Notes: generated from the letters alone by a model not told the origin. A stretch of DNA of 64,000 nt from Blepharisma stoltei (GCA_914767885.1 CAJZBQ010000053.1:1054001-1118000); one strand, 5' to 3'. Shown: positions 1-10,604, counted from the first letter of the stretch. Program-made: numbers and translations.

Positions 1-210
1 CAGTCATAAAATAATTGGCAATTTGTCTGTAAAAATGTTTCCGTTTGCTGATTGAAATAGCCAATAAAATAGTGATGAGCCTGTAAGATTATTTATGACA
101 ATTTCTCCAGCATAGCCTGTAAAGCCTAATATCGATCATGAGGCATCAGTATCGCTGAGATTTGCTGAAGATAGGCAACCTTGAATAAAAATCAACAATA
201 AAATTTTCAT
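1..210 (-). CDS. Serine carboxypeptidase (S10), N-terminal part, runs off the window
   Basis: The minus strand from the ATG at 210 gives 70 codons with no stop before the window edge. It starts with a hydrophobic signal peptide (MKILLLIFIQGCLSS). It then shows the family's N-terminal pattern: GYAGEIVIN, LFYWLFQSANGN and TDKLPIILWL, the last normally leading into NGGPG just beyond the edge. One UGA sits at a Trp position (ASW). The family hydrolyses C-terminal residues in lysosomes or secretory vesicles, and the catalytic Ser/Asp/His lie outside the window. Family call is secure; substrate is unknown. Confidence 0.8.
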
Positions 211-352
211 TTTTACTAGGCTTAATAAAGAAATATGTCTATTTAATTTCTGTTGAAAATACTTTAATAATTCAGGATTTAATTTTTTTGGTAATTATTT
301 TAAAATATCATAGAAAAATTTGGTTTTACATCAAACTAACAAATTATTATAA

Positions 353-845
353 ATGGCACAAAGAATAATTCTATATGACGGAGTCTGCAATTTATGCAAT
401 TCTTTTGTGGATTTTGCGCAAAATCGAAGTCCCAGGAATTTTTTTACTTTTATTCCTTATCAAGAATCCCAAGACCTGCTATTCCGTTTAAAATTATTGC
501 TTCAGCTCCTCACATAGTAGAGTCTATTTTTTCATTTAAAATCTTAGGCTAAAAAATGCCATATTAATTTTGCCTGGCCAGGACTGAAATTAATATATAA
601 AAAGTATTATATTACAATACCCACAAATACCTAGAGACATGAGTTCAATGGCTTATATAGAAAATGATACTATTTACCTTTATTCAGACTCCACACTAAA
701 GGTCTGTTCTTATCTGAGCTATCCAGCTTATTTTCTTTCATGGTCCAGAGTTCTCCCAAAATGCATCAGAGACCCTGCCTATCGGTTTGTCGGGCGAAAT
801 CGCTATAAATGGTTTGGAACCTGCCAATGCTCAAAATCCGATTAA
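353..845 (+). CDS. DCC-family (DUF393) thiol-disulfide oxidoreductase-like protein
   Basis: Two blocks, 353-481 and 630-845, join to a 114-residue protein. Block 1 gives the N-terminal signature LYDGVCNLCNSFV with the CxxC pair. Block 2 gives the family's C-terminal pattern, SDSTLKVCSYL then RNRYKWFG. Between them lies a 148-bp TA-bounded insert full of stops; joining TA to TA reads ..QDLLPRDMSSMAYIEN... Members are small thioredoxin-fold-like proteins with a predicted redox CxxC; their substrates are not established. Downstream is a family B MITE. Confidence 0.85.
482..629. other. IES, 148 bp, in DCC gene
   Basis: Bounded by TA at 480-481 and 628-629. Removal restores frame and the missing middle of the DCC domain. 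Confidence 0.8.
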
Positions 846-936
846 TTTCTAATACGAAATCAATAATTCAGCTGGTTTTAGAATATTTCTATTATAAAAA
901 TATTTTATTAAAAATTAATAGAGATCTTGTCTCTTA

Positions 937-1347
937 CTCCCCCCCCCTTTAAATTGAAACAAAATATAGGTAAAATTCCTACTTTTTTGGGAAATTCCCC
1001 CCTTTAAATTGAAACAAAATTTTATTATAATAGAAAATTTTATAGGTAAAAATCATTATTTTATATGTAAATACGTTAATACTCTATTTAATATGCTTCA
1101 AACATATAAGATTTAGAAATTAAACTCTATTTTGTCCAATTGTTATGGGGAGAGTTAGAAGAATACCATTTCAGCAAGTTTACACTTTGAGATTGAGAAA
1201 TTTATGAATTAATTTTTCATGAAATTATAAAATTTTATCTCTGAAAAAATTTTTATATATAAATTTTTTTATAAAAAAATTTTCTTAACCCCCTTTAAAT
1301 TGAAACAAAATTTTTTGTTTCAATTTAAAAGGGGGGGGGGGAGGGAG
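937..1347. mobile_element. Family B MITE (CCTTTAAATTGAAAC ends), 411 bp
   Basis: Terminal inverted repeats start CTCCC and carry CCTTTAAATTGAAACAAAA; an inner TIR copy sits near each end. It is flanked by TTA at 934-936 and 1348-1350. The interior is AT-rich with no coding capacity. It abuts the 3' end of the minus-strand gene at 1348, and its right TTA is that gene's stop codon (TAA). Confidence 0.85.
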
Positions 1348-3201
1348 TTAAAGAATTTTTGAGTCGTTGTTCTGAGCTGGATTATTTAAACTTTTGCTGC
1401 GAACTGAGCTTCTTGATTCAGCATGCGAGTTCCTTGACTCTATGCCTCTTGGGGAATTATTTTGGTTTTTTGAGTCAATAGATCCAGCTGGTGACATCCC
1501 ATAAAATTTAGCAATATTTTTCTTATACATGCTATCTAATGGACTTTTCGTAGATTTGCCTGGCTTTCCTATATCTTTTCTGGATAAATTAAATTGATAA
1601 GTAGCTGCTGATTCATTAAGCTTGGAAATATCTAGCTTAGGGGAAGTTTTCGTATTATTGGCTTTGGCTGCTGCATATTCAAACTCAGGGTCTATCGTTT
1701 TTTTATCATTTTCTCCATCCTCAGACCTTTGTGATGGCTGAGAAACCCCATAGAATTTTTCATTATTTTTTTGAAAATTTTGAGCTTCTGCGTCAATTTC
1801 AGTAAATTTTGTTTTGCCTCTATTGATCGTTCCTGGATTTGCCGCATTCATAAAAATATTCTTTTTAAGGCCCAAAAGACTATTACTTTTATATAAAAAT
1901 ATTAGTTATTAATTTATTTAAAAACGGTATAGTCCCTCCTTTTATATTTGGAGGATTTGTAAAGAATTTTTCTGCATTTTTCGAAAATCCTAAATTTAGG
2001 TCATCTTCAGCATAAAATTTCTGCGCATTTGCTTTAAAATCTGAGTCCTGTGACAATCTTGTAGGAGGTAGCGAGCTTTGCCTAGAAACCTGCCCATCTC
2101 TCCCAGGGGTTTCTGAGTATCCCCAGAATTTAGAATGATCCAAATTATGCTTTATCGGCTGGTTATTTTGTACTTGTCCATCCTCAGTTGCCCATTTATA
2201 GGTAGGATTCAGCGGATGCGTATTTCTCATTGTGGTAATTCCTTTTTTCAGAGACCCAGCTTGTGCTCCCTCAATATCATTGGTATTTGTAGTATTCCTA
2301 TATTCATTTCTGTCTTTTTTCCCTATCATACCTACCCCAACAGTCCCTGGGGTGGCTCCTGCAATATCTTGAGTATTTAAATGTCTCTGATGAGGGCTTG
2401 CACTTTTATTTATTAACACCCTAGGCTTGCTTCCTTCTACCTCTCCTATTGTGACTAATTTTCCTTCATAGTCTCTAACTGAATACTGAGGCATCAAAGG
2501 GTTTGTGTTTCTGCCGTATTCAATGACTTCTCCTTTGTTAATATCTTTTGGGTCCATAAAATTTGGTTTTCTTATATTTTTTTCTGGTTTTGGCCTTGCG
2601 CCGTCAATATCAGTGACATTCATGGTGTTCCTGATTTTCCATTTAAAACGAGTTTCTTGCTTTGTCCCATCTATATCAGTGGCACCTATAGAATCTCTTA
2701 TAAACCTAGGTGGGGTGATTGGTTTTGTTTCGTAGCTTGGAAGATTGTAGACTGGCATCAAAGGGTTACTGCCTATCCTATTTGTCACAAATTCAGCCTT
2801 ATTAGGGTATGCTTTATAGATATCTCTGGTATTGAGATTAAAATTTGGCTTGTCTAAAGCTTGATGAAGCTTAGAAGGCTGAGCTTTTTCAATGTCGTTG
2901 ACATTATAAGAATGGTCTGGCTTATTGATATAGCGTGAGCACACTATTGTCTCCCCTATTAGCTTTACAAATTTTATAACAAATTTTCCAATTCAATAGC
3001 GTGCTAATGCTATATATTGGTAGCCTTTAAGATTTGGCCTAGCTCCTTCAATATCATCTGTAATTAGAGAAGTCATGCTATTGTTGCCTCAGTGTTTTTT
3101 CTTACTAGGTGCATCATCTGGGGTAATAGTAGAAAAAAAATATTTATTTTTTTTATAAATTAAATAAAATTTTAATGAAAAAAAATAGTAGAAAGATACA
3201 T
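1348..3201 (-). CDS. DI[DE]GAxP repeat protein (conserved protist-type, function unknown)
   Basis: Blocks 3201-3191, 3131-3017, 2932-1932 and 1882-1348 join to 553 residues. The N-terminal two thirds is a chain of degenerate repeats of about 40 residues: TDDIEGARP, VNDIEKAQP, VTDIDGARP, TQDIAGATP and TNDIEGAQAG, most followed by NPLxPxY. The C-terminal third repeats an NAxKFY motif (NAQKFYAE, NAEKFFTN, NNEKFYGV, NIAKFYGM) and is rich in Ser, Asn and Gln. No TM segment or enzyme motif is seen. Proteins with such repeats are often cytoskeletal or cortical, but that is inference. Three IESs interrupt it. The ATG at 3201 is reached only after the first IES is removed. Confidence 0.7.
1883..1931. 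other. IES, ~49 bp, in repeat protein
   Basis: TA at 1881-1882 and 1930-1931. Removal joins ..KGGT to SLLGLKKN.. in frame. The shortest candidate of this set, so the boundary is less certain. Confidence 0.55.
2933..3016. other. IES, ~84 bp, in repeat protein
   Basis: Lies in a TATA context on both sides. Removal restores GYQYINKPD on the minus strand. Confidence 0.7.
3132..3190. other. IES, ~59 bp, at start of repeat protein
   Basis: Direct repeat AATAGTAGAAA at both ends contains the TA. Removal joins a 4-codon first block (ATG at 3201) to the rest of the gene. Confidence 0.65.
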
Positions 3202-3278
3202 TAAGTCCTCTAATTATCGCTTACTTCTGGCAGGAAAAGGCTGATAACTGCCTGTTGAAAACATATTTTTTAAAGTTA

Positions 3279-5672
3279 TTAGTCAAATCTAGTTGCATCT
3301 CTTTCGTATTTTTGTAGGATCCTCAGCTCTTCATTGGAATATTCTCTGTCTTTGAGAGGGCATGCACCGTTGCCTTGACGATAATTTTCTGTATGACAAA
3401 TAACACACACTTTATGATCTTGGCACCTGATTTCTGCATACGCCATTTGCTTTCTTGGGGTTTTGCAGATTTGGCAGATAAGTACAAGTTAAATTAGGCA
3501 GTGCCTAGTAGCACTCCCAGTGTGGGACTTAGCCTGAAACTAGTTAAGTCACGGAACATCCTGCCAATTAAATGGCGCACCATATGGACATGACTTACAA
3601 AGCAAAACCTAGCTGGCCCGACTTCGCGTCTTACTTGGTGCATTTCTTGCCTTTGCCTGACTAAGCTCCTGCATGTGCTCCATCTAAAAGTCGCCTCCCT
3701 CAGGTGTACTGACTCCTCCCCTTCAGTGAGTGAACAAAACCATTAAATAAATCGCTATTTTTTGCCCAAAAACCCACCCTCCGTGAGTGAACAAAAATTG
3801 TTTTAATACAAAAAATTTTTATTGAAAAAAAATTAGATATATAAATGATAATTAGTATAATGAAATCTAGAGCTAATTCTGTTTAATTTTTAAACAAATT
3901 CTTTTTTAAAACATAAATTTTATAAATTAAATTAATATTTGCTTTCCAATTTTTGCGAATTAGGATTTTTTTTAATTTCGAAAAAAAAATTTTTTATAAA
4001 ATTTATATATAATTAAAAAAAAAAATTAACCCCCCTCCGTGAGTAAACAAAAATTTTTGTTCACTCACGGAGGGGGGAGTGAGTAAAAAACCTTGATCCT
4101 CTTCATTGCTTGGTACAGATCCTCTCGCCCTATTAAACCACTGTGCTCTGTGGAGAAGTTTTCAGGAAAAACCAAACCCTATAATAAAAATTCCATGAGG
4201 AAGAGAAAATTAGCAAAATTTCTCTCGAACTCATTTTATATATGCAGATTCGGCAGACAGTAATTGTGGGCTGATTAGCCACTTTATTCGGCCGATCTCA
4301 TATGTGGACTTTGGTGCTTTGCCTTACTTTTGTTATGGTTGCTATATCTGCTTCACTCATTTCTACATTACAGAAACACTTAATTTTATCAACTCCAGTA
4401 TTTTTTTGAAAAATTATATGGTCTCTTAAGCAAGGCACACAGTGTCGGTTCCCACAAGCTGGTGTTAAAAATTCGTTGTCTGTATGATTGCAGCCTGATT
4501 TTTTTTCTCCACCTCCTGTTATAATATTTATCCTTTCTTCTAGTTTAAATAAAGCTTCACTTTGAAGTTCTTCAAATTCAATAGAAATTTTTTCTAAAGA
4601 AGCTTTTAGCTCTAAAGTGATATAAATGGTGCTTTACTAAATAAAGATAAATTTAATATAAAAAATAAAATTCATTATAAAACAGTATATTTGGGATCTG
4701 GCTTAGCGAGTACATTTCTCTCACAATGTCTCAGACTTTGTTCAAATGGCTTAAGTCTTTTGGAGTTGTTTGGGTTGATATGTTAACTTTTACGCTTTGT
4801 TTAAAAATATCATCAGTTTGGACTGACTGGTCTCTTTTTTCTATTTTTGAGGTATTTGAGGATAAAATGACTGGTCTTGGAGGCTTGTAATTATTTTTTA
4901 TTTTTTCGAATTGAATTTTTGGAAGGTGCACAAAAGGACTTCTGAAGTTAAAATTTTCATCTCTTGGGGAGCTGTCAAGCTGAGCTGCGTCTTTGTGATA
5001 TAAAACGCCTCATTGGACAGCTTTACTATTATAAAACAAATAAGAAACTGGGGCTGGCATCATGGATTTATTTAAAACAAATTCATGATTGGTCATAGCC
5101 ATTATATAGATTCCTATATTCACTGCTTCAGAAAACTTGTGTAGAAATGGCATCACCTCATTGATAGATAAATTGGTTCTCCTATTGAAAACGTCTGTTT
5201 CTGGGCATAAATAAGCAAAAATACATTTAATAGCCATGCTTAAGCTTTTTGCTGAGGTTTGTCTGTTTTCAGTCATGTAAACATTGAGGGTATCATATCC
5301 GTCAAATCTATCATTTGATGAAAGAAAAGATATGCATTTTTATAGTAAATTATTTATTTTTTTATTAAAAACTTATTAAAAGGAAAATGTAGAGAAAAAG
5401 TATATTAGATTTTCATAAATAAAAAATTCGTTTTCAAAGCCGGATTCTTTGGCTTTGTTTTGGATTTTTTGGTTGAGGAATTTTAGGTTTTTTCAAGAGG
5501 TTTTTGCTACTGGGCTGTTGTTAAGTCTGACTAAACTTTCAAGAGTGGAGATCCCAAAGGATAAATAAAAGGTTTGGTTTGGAGGCGATACTAAAGAGAG
5601 GTGTGAGAATTCTGAGTAATTGGGAGGCAGATTCTTTGTGGCAGCTTTTGGGAACTTTTTATAGTTTTCCAT
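3279..5672 (-). CDS. RING-like zinc-finger protein with N-terminal domain of uncertain family
   Basis: Blocks 5672-5405, 5332-4690, 4622-4263 and 3480-3279 join to about 490 residues. The C-terminal half has paired Cys/His clusters (CNHTDNEF, CGNRHCVPC, CFCN, then CQICK, CQDHKVCVICH), consistent with a RING or RING/IBR-like E3 ubiquitin ligase. The N-terminal ~200 residues are globular. The stretch AVNIGIYIMAMTNHEFV ... QWGVLYH vaguely recalls an OTU-type protease core, but no catalytic triad can be fixed. UGA encodes Trp at least four times. A TAG lies just upstream of the open frame, so the first ATG (5672) is used; a longer N-terminus behind another IES is possible. Confidence 0.65.
3485..4242 (-). 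mobile_element. SINE-alpha copy, diverged, split by a family A MITE
   Basis: It matches the copies at 10605 and 59538 in several blocks: the gctcctgc.tgtgctcc stretch, the cctcaggtgt block, and the gtggagaagttttc...aggaagagaaaattagc block. Flanks show an imperfect 21-bp duplication (TGCAGATTTGGCAGATAAGTA at 3464, TGCAGATTCGGCAGACAGTAA at 4243). Confidence 0.7.
3713..4079. mobile_element. Family A MITE, 367 bp, nested in SINE-alpha
   Basis: TIR CTCC...CAGTGAGTGAACAAAA on the left and the hairpin CTCCGTGAG...CTCACGGAG on the right, flanked by TGA at 3710-3712 and 4080-4082. The interior is the conserved family A core (taattagtataatgaaatct). Confidence 0.85.
4623..4689. other. IES, 67 bp, in RING-like gene
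   Basis: TA at 4621-4622 and 4688-4689. Removal reads ..SQIPNITLELKAS.. on the minus strand. Confidence 0.7.
5333..5404. other. IES, ~72 bp, in RING-like gene
   Basis: TA at 5331-5332 and 5403-5404. Removal reads ..IYENLISFLSSND.. on the minus strand. Confidence 0.65.
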
Positions 5673-6142
5673 AGAAATTAAGGCTAATTTATTCTGCTGT
5701 AAAAATGCGAATATTAAATAAGTCAAATGCTATTAATAAACCTAGATAATTAGTTTTAGGAAATTTTTATGTTTGGCTCTTTCTATTTATTTCTGAGCAG
5801 ATATTGGGGAAATGTAATAGAAGATTCAATTAGAATAAATTAATGAATATATTTTATTATGACTAATGAGTCCAATATGCATTATTGACAAAGAATTATT
5901 TCCCAATCTTTATAAGCTATTTTTTAGTTAATATTTATTTTCTTAAATACCTAATAAATACTTTAAATTGAGCATAATAAAATTATTAATTTTTATCTTA
6001 ATAGATAATGCTGATATTTTTCGAAAATCGTTATAATGCTTTTTATTGAATCAGTGCAAGTATTTTAATTACGGCTGTATATGAATATTTCTTATAAAAT
6101 TAATTTTTAAATAATTGTTTTTAGATTTAGCATATTTATAAA
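5673..6142. other. Intergenic, AT-rich, no gene seen
   Basis: Upstream region of the RING-like gene. Short UGA-tolerant frames occur but none resembles a protein. Confidence 0.5.
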
Positions 6143-6374
6143 ATATAGCCGTTTCCCGGCTATAGATCGGGCTTAGCTCGATCGTTGCCGGGAAACTCGG
6201 GGGGTTGTCCACGTCACCTTTAGGTGACGAGTCAACTCCCCGAGTTGGCAAATCACCATATAGCGGCTATTTGCCAACTCGGGGAGTTGACTCACCTCAA
6301 GGTGACGTGCACAACCCCCCGTTTTCCTGCAAAGATCGGGCTAAGTCCGATCTATAGCTGGGAACGGGCTATAT
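6143..6374. repeat. Long imperfect palindrome, ~232 bp, GC-rich
   Basis: The two halves are near reverse complements (ATATAGCC...GGCTATAT at the ends). Inside are sub-palindromes (gatcgggctt / aagtccgatc, gttgccaactcggggagttga, aggtgacgtg). Much more GC-rich than its flanks; would fold into a cruciform or long hairpin. Confidence 0.85.
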
Positions 6375-6450
6375 ATGATAGATTAAGCATAATAACTAAC
6401 TATATTTTACTTTTGGCATAAGATTAAAAATTGCCATTTCTTATGATGTT

Positions 6451-6479
6451 TAATAATAATAATAATAATAATAATAATT
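6451..6479. repeat. (TAA)n microsatellite
   Basis: About nine uninterrupted TAA units in the START1 upstream region. The rest of 6375-6854 shows nothing coding. Confidence 0.9.
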
Positions 6480-6854
6480 ATTTCTTCATGAAATTGAAAA
6501 AGCTTTAATTGCTTCGGAATAAAAAAAACCCACTAGATTTCTTAAAAACCCTATAAATGGCTTGCATGTTTTCTTCCAGAGAATATCGATAGCAACTAAC
6601 GCAGGAAATTCACTAATTGAAACTTCATTTCTACCATTGGAGAAAATTTTAGCAATAAATATGTTAGGAAAGATGGGATTTTCTGCTTGAAATTTCTTTT
6701 CCCTTTATATTTAAATAACTCTCTCTCTGAAAACAATAAAATTAATTGCTAATTAATCGTTCTTATCCTTTTTATCATAATTATCCACTTTTTATAAATT
6801 TCCCAATCCAATCTCTATTTATCTCTCCAAGTATATCCCGTTTTAGGCGTATAA

Positions 6855-7490
6855 ATGGAAGCGAGCCTTGAAGCAGCAGCGACTAGAGCTATCGAAGCCT
6901 GCCAAACCGAGCTTTTAGACTTAATCAACAACCCTCAGCGCCGATGGGAAAGTCTCGACACCAAAAAAGGCATTGTTCGTTCTCGTCTCGAAACAGGGGA
7001 CGGAATCAACATTGTCAGGTCTTCAGGAACCATCAATCGTCCAGCCCAACAAGTAGTAGACGCTCTCTGGGACTATTCAAGAAAGCGTGAATGGGACAAA
7101 CAATGCATGGCCAGCACCTTGGTCCAAGATTTTCCATCAGGCGTCAGAGTCCTTTACAATGCTTTCAAGTCCCCTTGGCCTGTCGCTGACAGAGACTTCT
7201 GCTTTGCTATGAAAATCATCAGAATGGGAAACCACACCTTGATCCCAGCCATCAACGTAGTGACACCTCAGTGCCCAGCAAAGGACGGGTTTGAAAGAGG
7301 AGAAATGAGGGCTTCTGGGTTTTATGTGGAAAGCTTGAGTGACGCTAACACTTGCAGACTTACCTATGTCGTAAACGTTGATCCAAAAGGATTGATTCCG
7401 AATATGGTCACTAATAAAGTCCAAGAAGAGCAGTCTATGAACGTCCACAAGCTTAGGAAATTCTTGGGAGACAGAGAAAAGCGTAGATAA
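6855..7490 (+). CDS. START-domain lipid-binding protein (paralogue 1)
   Basis: An uninterrupted 211-residue frame. The START fold pattern is clear: VVDALWDYSRKREWDKQC, then YNAFKSPWPVADRDFCF, then LTYVVNVDPKGLIPNMVTN, matching StAR/PCTP-like proteins that carry a lipid in a closed hydrophobic cavity. Length fits a stand-alone START domain with no membrane anchor, so a cytosolic lipid carrier is inferred. Two relatives lie at 9750 (minus) and 13693 (minus). Paralogue 2 is much closer (shared EEQSMNV, NNPQRxWE), so those two are the more recent pair. No IES or intron is seen. Confidence 0.9.
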   Translation: MEASLEAAATRAIEACQTELLDLINNPQRRWESLDTKKGIVRSRLETGDGINIVRSSGTINRPAQQVVDALWDYSRKREWDKQCMASTLVQDFPSGVRVLYNAFKSPWPVADRDFCFAMKIIRMGNHTLIPAINVVTPQCPAKDGFERGEMRASGFYVESLSDANTCRLTYVVNVDPKGLIPNMVTNKVQEEQSMNVHKLRKFLGDREKRR

Positions 7491-7598
7491 GATATTAAAA
7501 AATATTTAAAAGAACTGAAACTTCTTAATATAAATAATTAAAGAAAGATTTATAAAAATAAGCGTAATTTATATGATAATATTTTAATTTTTTTCTAA

Positions 7599-7969
7599 CT
7601 CCCCCCCTCCATGAGTGAACAAAACCATTAGAAAAATCGCTATTTTTTTGCCCAAAAACCCACCCTCCGTGAGTGAACAAAAATTTTTTTAATACAAAAA
7701 ATTTTATTGAAAAAAATTTAGATATATAAACGATAATTAGTATAATGAAATCTAGAGCTAATTCTGTTAAATTTTAAACGAATTGCTTTTTAAAACATAA
7801 ATTTTATAAATTAAATTAATATTTGCTTTCCAATTTTTGCGAATTAGGATTTTTTTTAAATTTCGAAAAAAAAATATTTTTATAAAATTTATATATATAT
7901 TAAAAAAAAAAAATTAACCCCCCTCCGTGAGTAAACAAAATTTTTTTGTTCACTCACGGAGGGGGGGAC
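7599..7969. mobile_element. Family A MITE, 371 bp
   Basis: Full structure with TAA at 7596-7598 and 7970-7972. The left end carries two successive TIR copies (CTCCATGAG and CTCCGTGAG about 65 bp apart); the right end is a perfect hairpin. Lies between START1 and prohibitin. Confidence 0.9.
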
Positions 7970-8069
7970 TAAGAATTATGCAAGACCTTATAATTTTTCG
8001 CCTGGGTTTTAGCAGACATGATATATATCCCCTACAGAAGTCGTCATGCCTTAGATTTTATTAATAAAA

Positions 8070-8968
8070 ATGAACATCAAAGCAGCAGGTAGTGCAGGAG
8101 CAGGCCTTTCCCTTTTAGGTGCTGTTGGTGTCTTTCTTTACAACTCTCTCTTCACTGTAGACCCAGGTCACCGTGCCATTATGTACAACCGTATCTCAGG
8201 CATAAACTCCAATAAAATTTACATTGAAGGCACCCATTTCAAGATTGTTTTTTTTGACCGTCCGATAATCTATGATGTTCGTACCCATCCACGCATCATC
8301 AGTTCTTTGACTGGAACCAAAGATCTTCAGATGGCTAATGTCTCGCTCAGAGTTTTATCAAGGCCAAATGTTGAAGCTTTGCCTGCTGTCTATAGAACTC
8401 TTGGGAAAGATTATGACGAAAGAGTCCTTCCAAGTATTGTCAATGAAATCTTATGCCTAATTAAAGACACTAATTACTTATTTTTTTTTATAAATAATCC
8501 AAAAAATATGTCAGTTAAAATGGTATAAAATCTGTTGTGGCTCAGTTCAATGCGACTCAATTGCTAACTCAAAGAGAACAAGTATCAAGAATGATCAGAC
8601 AAAACCTTATAAGCCGTGCTAATGACTTCAATATCATTGTCGATGATGTATCAATTACACATTTAACCTTCGGGAAAGAATTCACTGAAGCTATTGAAGC
8701 TAAACAAGTAGCTGCTCAACAGGCAGAAATGGCGAAATATGTGGTCTTACAGGCTGAGCAAGAAAAATTGGGCATGATCATCAAGGCTGAAGGAGAAGCA
8801 AAAAGCGCACAGCTTATTGGGTCTGCAATTGTGGCAAATCCTGCTTATATTAGGCTTAAGAAGATTGAGACTGCTCAAGAGATCGCAAATATACTTTCAC
8901 AGTCAAGAAATAGAGTGCTGTTAAGCTCAGACTGCCTTTTAATGAATCTTAAAGATCTTTTGGACTAA
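8070..8968 (+). CDS. PHB2: Prohibitin-2
   Basis: Blocks 8070-8453 and 8528-8968 join to 274 residues. An N-terminal hydrophobic anchor ([17 protein letters not shown]) precedes the SPFH domain. Diagnostic stretches are [14 protein letters not shown], the isoform-2-like [18 protein letters not shown], and [14 protein letters not shown]. The C-terminal coiled coil ([17 protein letters not shown]) follows. Prohibitins form ring complexes with PHB1 in the inner mitochondrial membrane that scaffold and stabilise proteins. A 74-bp IES splits the invariant [15 protein letters not shown] segment. Confidence 0.93.
8454..8527. other. IES, 74 bp, in prohibitin-2
   Basis: TA at 8452-8453 and 8526-8527. 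Removal gives NEILKSVVAQF exactly as in other prohibitins. There is no GT...AG, so it is not a spliceosomal intron. This is one of the clearest IES cases in the window. Confidence 0.92.
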
Positions 8969-9438
8969 ATTAGTTGCCCGAATTAGACTTTTAATTATAG
9001 AGTTTTATCATATAGTTGTTTTTATATAACTCGATCACGATAAATCTTAGTCTTCCAATCTTCCTGATGAAAAAAGGGCTGATTTGGCTAATATATGCTG
9101 GCAGTCCAACTCCTCAAATGGCTGAAATTCTGTAGAAAGTGGTTCCGTCACTTCGAGAGTTGGCTTGACAAACTCCTCTTTTTCTTATCGGAAAGATAGA
9201 ATCGATAGCCAAAATTTTGCTCGGGCTATAATTAAATAAGAGCTCAAAATTATGAGAAAATTTGGTCTTATAGTTTTTGATGATGACTTTTTGTAAAATT
9301 TTTGAGCTCTTCCTTCTTTTCTAACAATTATTTTGAATTTATAGCTTGCCAATATTTTTGCAATTTCTTTTGAAATTTTCAAAAAATATGGATAATTGCA
9401 TATACAACTGAATTATAACCTAAAACTCTATTAACTTA

Positions 9439-9749
9439 CTCTCCTGTCCTCGATCAAACGATTCCATTGCAATTTCCTAAAGCTTGAAAATTAACCCTCA
9501 TCCTTGATTGAACAACTCCATATAGTCAAGCAGAAACTATCGCACCTCAAACCAAACTATCTATCTTTATAAAAATAAATCTTATATATTTCCTGCATCA
9601 TCACTTCTACAAAATTCTTATTCATTTTCCAGTATATTTTCATATATTGCATACCCTATCTCTTATAGCAGCGCATAAAATATTTTTATATAAGAAATTC
9701 TATAGGTTAAATGAACAATAGTAATCGGTTCGATCAAGGATAGGGCGGT
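9439..9749. mobile_element. Possible third TIR element (family C), ~310 bp
   Basis: Left end CTCTCCTGTCCTCGATCAAAC, with a second copy tccttgattgaac near 9500. The right end gttcgatcaaggatagggcgg is the inverted counterpart. Flanks TTA (9436) and TTTA (9749) suit a short duplication. Only one copy here. The preceding stretch 8969-9438 shows no gene. Confidence 0.5.
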
Positions 9750-10370
9750 TTAGCCTTTTACTACGAATTTTCTAATTTCGTCAACATTCATTGACTGCTC
9801 TTCTTGCACCTTATTGACAGCAAAATTTGGTATTGATCCTCTAGGATCAACATTTACAACATACGTCAATGTGCAAGAATTATCATCTAAAGGATGTATT
9901 AAGAACCCTGAGCTCTTCATTTCACCTCTCACGTGTGAGCTTTTCTCAGGACACAAAGGAGTCACTACATTTGCGCTTGACATCAAAATGTCAGAGCCTA
10001 AAATGACTTTTCTTGAAGCATAAACAAAGTCTCTATCAGTGACAGGCCATGGAGACTTAAAGCTGTTGTACATAATCCTGATTCCTGAAGGAAATTCTTG
10101 GATAAGTCTTACTTCTGTGCAGCCTTTATCCCATTCCCTCTTTCTTGTATAATCTCATAGGGCATCGCACACTATTTGTGCAGATCTTGGGATTGTGCCT
10201 GAAGATTTGACGATATTGATGCCAGACTCGGTGTAAATTTTATGACGAGTGAGGTTGTTTTTGGCTTTTAGGGTTTCCCATTGTCTTTGAGGGTTGTTTA
10301 TTAAGTCTAAAAGTTCGGCTTCTGCTCTCTCAAGACCTGTTGTAGAAATGGCTTCAATTTCTGATTCCAT
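9750..10370 (-). CDS. START-domain lipid-binding protein (paralogue 2)
   Basis: A 206-residue frame from the ATG at 10370. It needs UGA read as Trp at the invariant ALWDYTRKREWDK site, good evidence for the code change. Other START landmarks: MYNSFKSPWPVTDRDFVYA and LTYVVNVDPRGSIPNF. It is closely related to the gene at 6855 but inverted. The stop codon abuts the family C element. No IES is needed. Confidence 0.9.
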
Positions 10371-10604
10371 TTATTATGTGACATCATAGGAAATGGGATT
10401 TTTATGGGTTTTTTAAGCTACTACTTTGAGAATGCTCCTTCTGTTTTGATTCTCTTTAAATCGCTTATTATTCTGAGAAAAATATATTTAAATAAGATTT
10501 TTTTAATTAGGTATCCAGAAATTTTAAATAGGAAAAGTAAGGAAATATTTATTTTTTATTGAAAATTTCCCAATTTTTTTTTTACTCCTCTGTTTGATTG
10601 AATC

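Larger units (their letters stand above)
3481..4262. other. IES, 782 bp, in RING-like gene, carrying a SINE-like element and a MITE
   Basis: TA at 3479-3480 and 4261-4262. Removal joins ..QPTI to ICQICKTPR.. in the zinc-finger region. The insert holds a SINE-alpha copy, itself split by a family A MITE, and one copy of the retroposon's target duplication. Confidence 0.75.

Noticed and set aside
8454-8527. Spliceosomal intron as an explanation for the prohibitin insert
   Set aside because: No GT...AG at the points that restore frame, length 74 instead of 15-16, and TA on both sides; IES fits better.
9185-9382. 65-codon minus-strand frame
   Set aside because: Lys/Ile/Phe-rich translation of AT-rich DNA, no family resemblance, no good neighbourhood; not called a gene.
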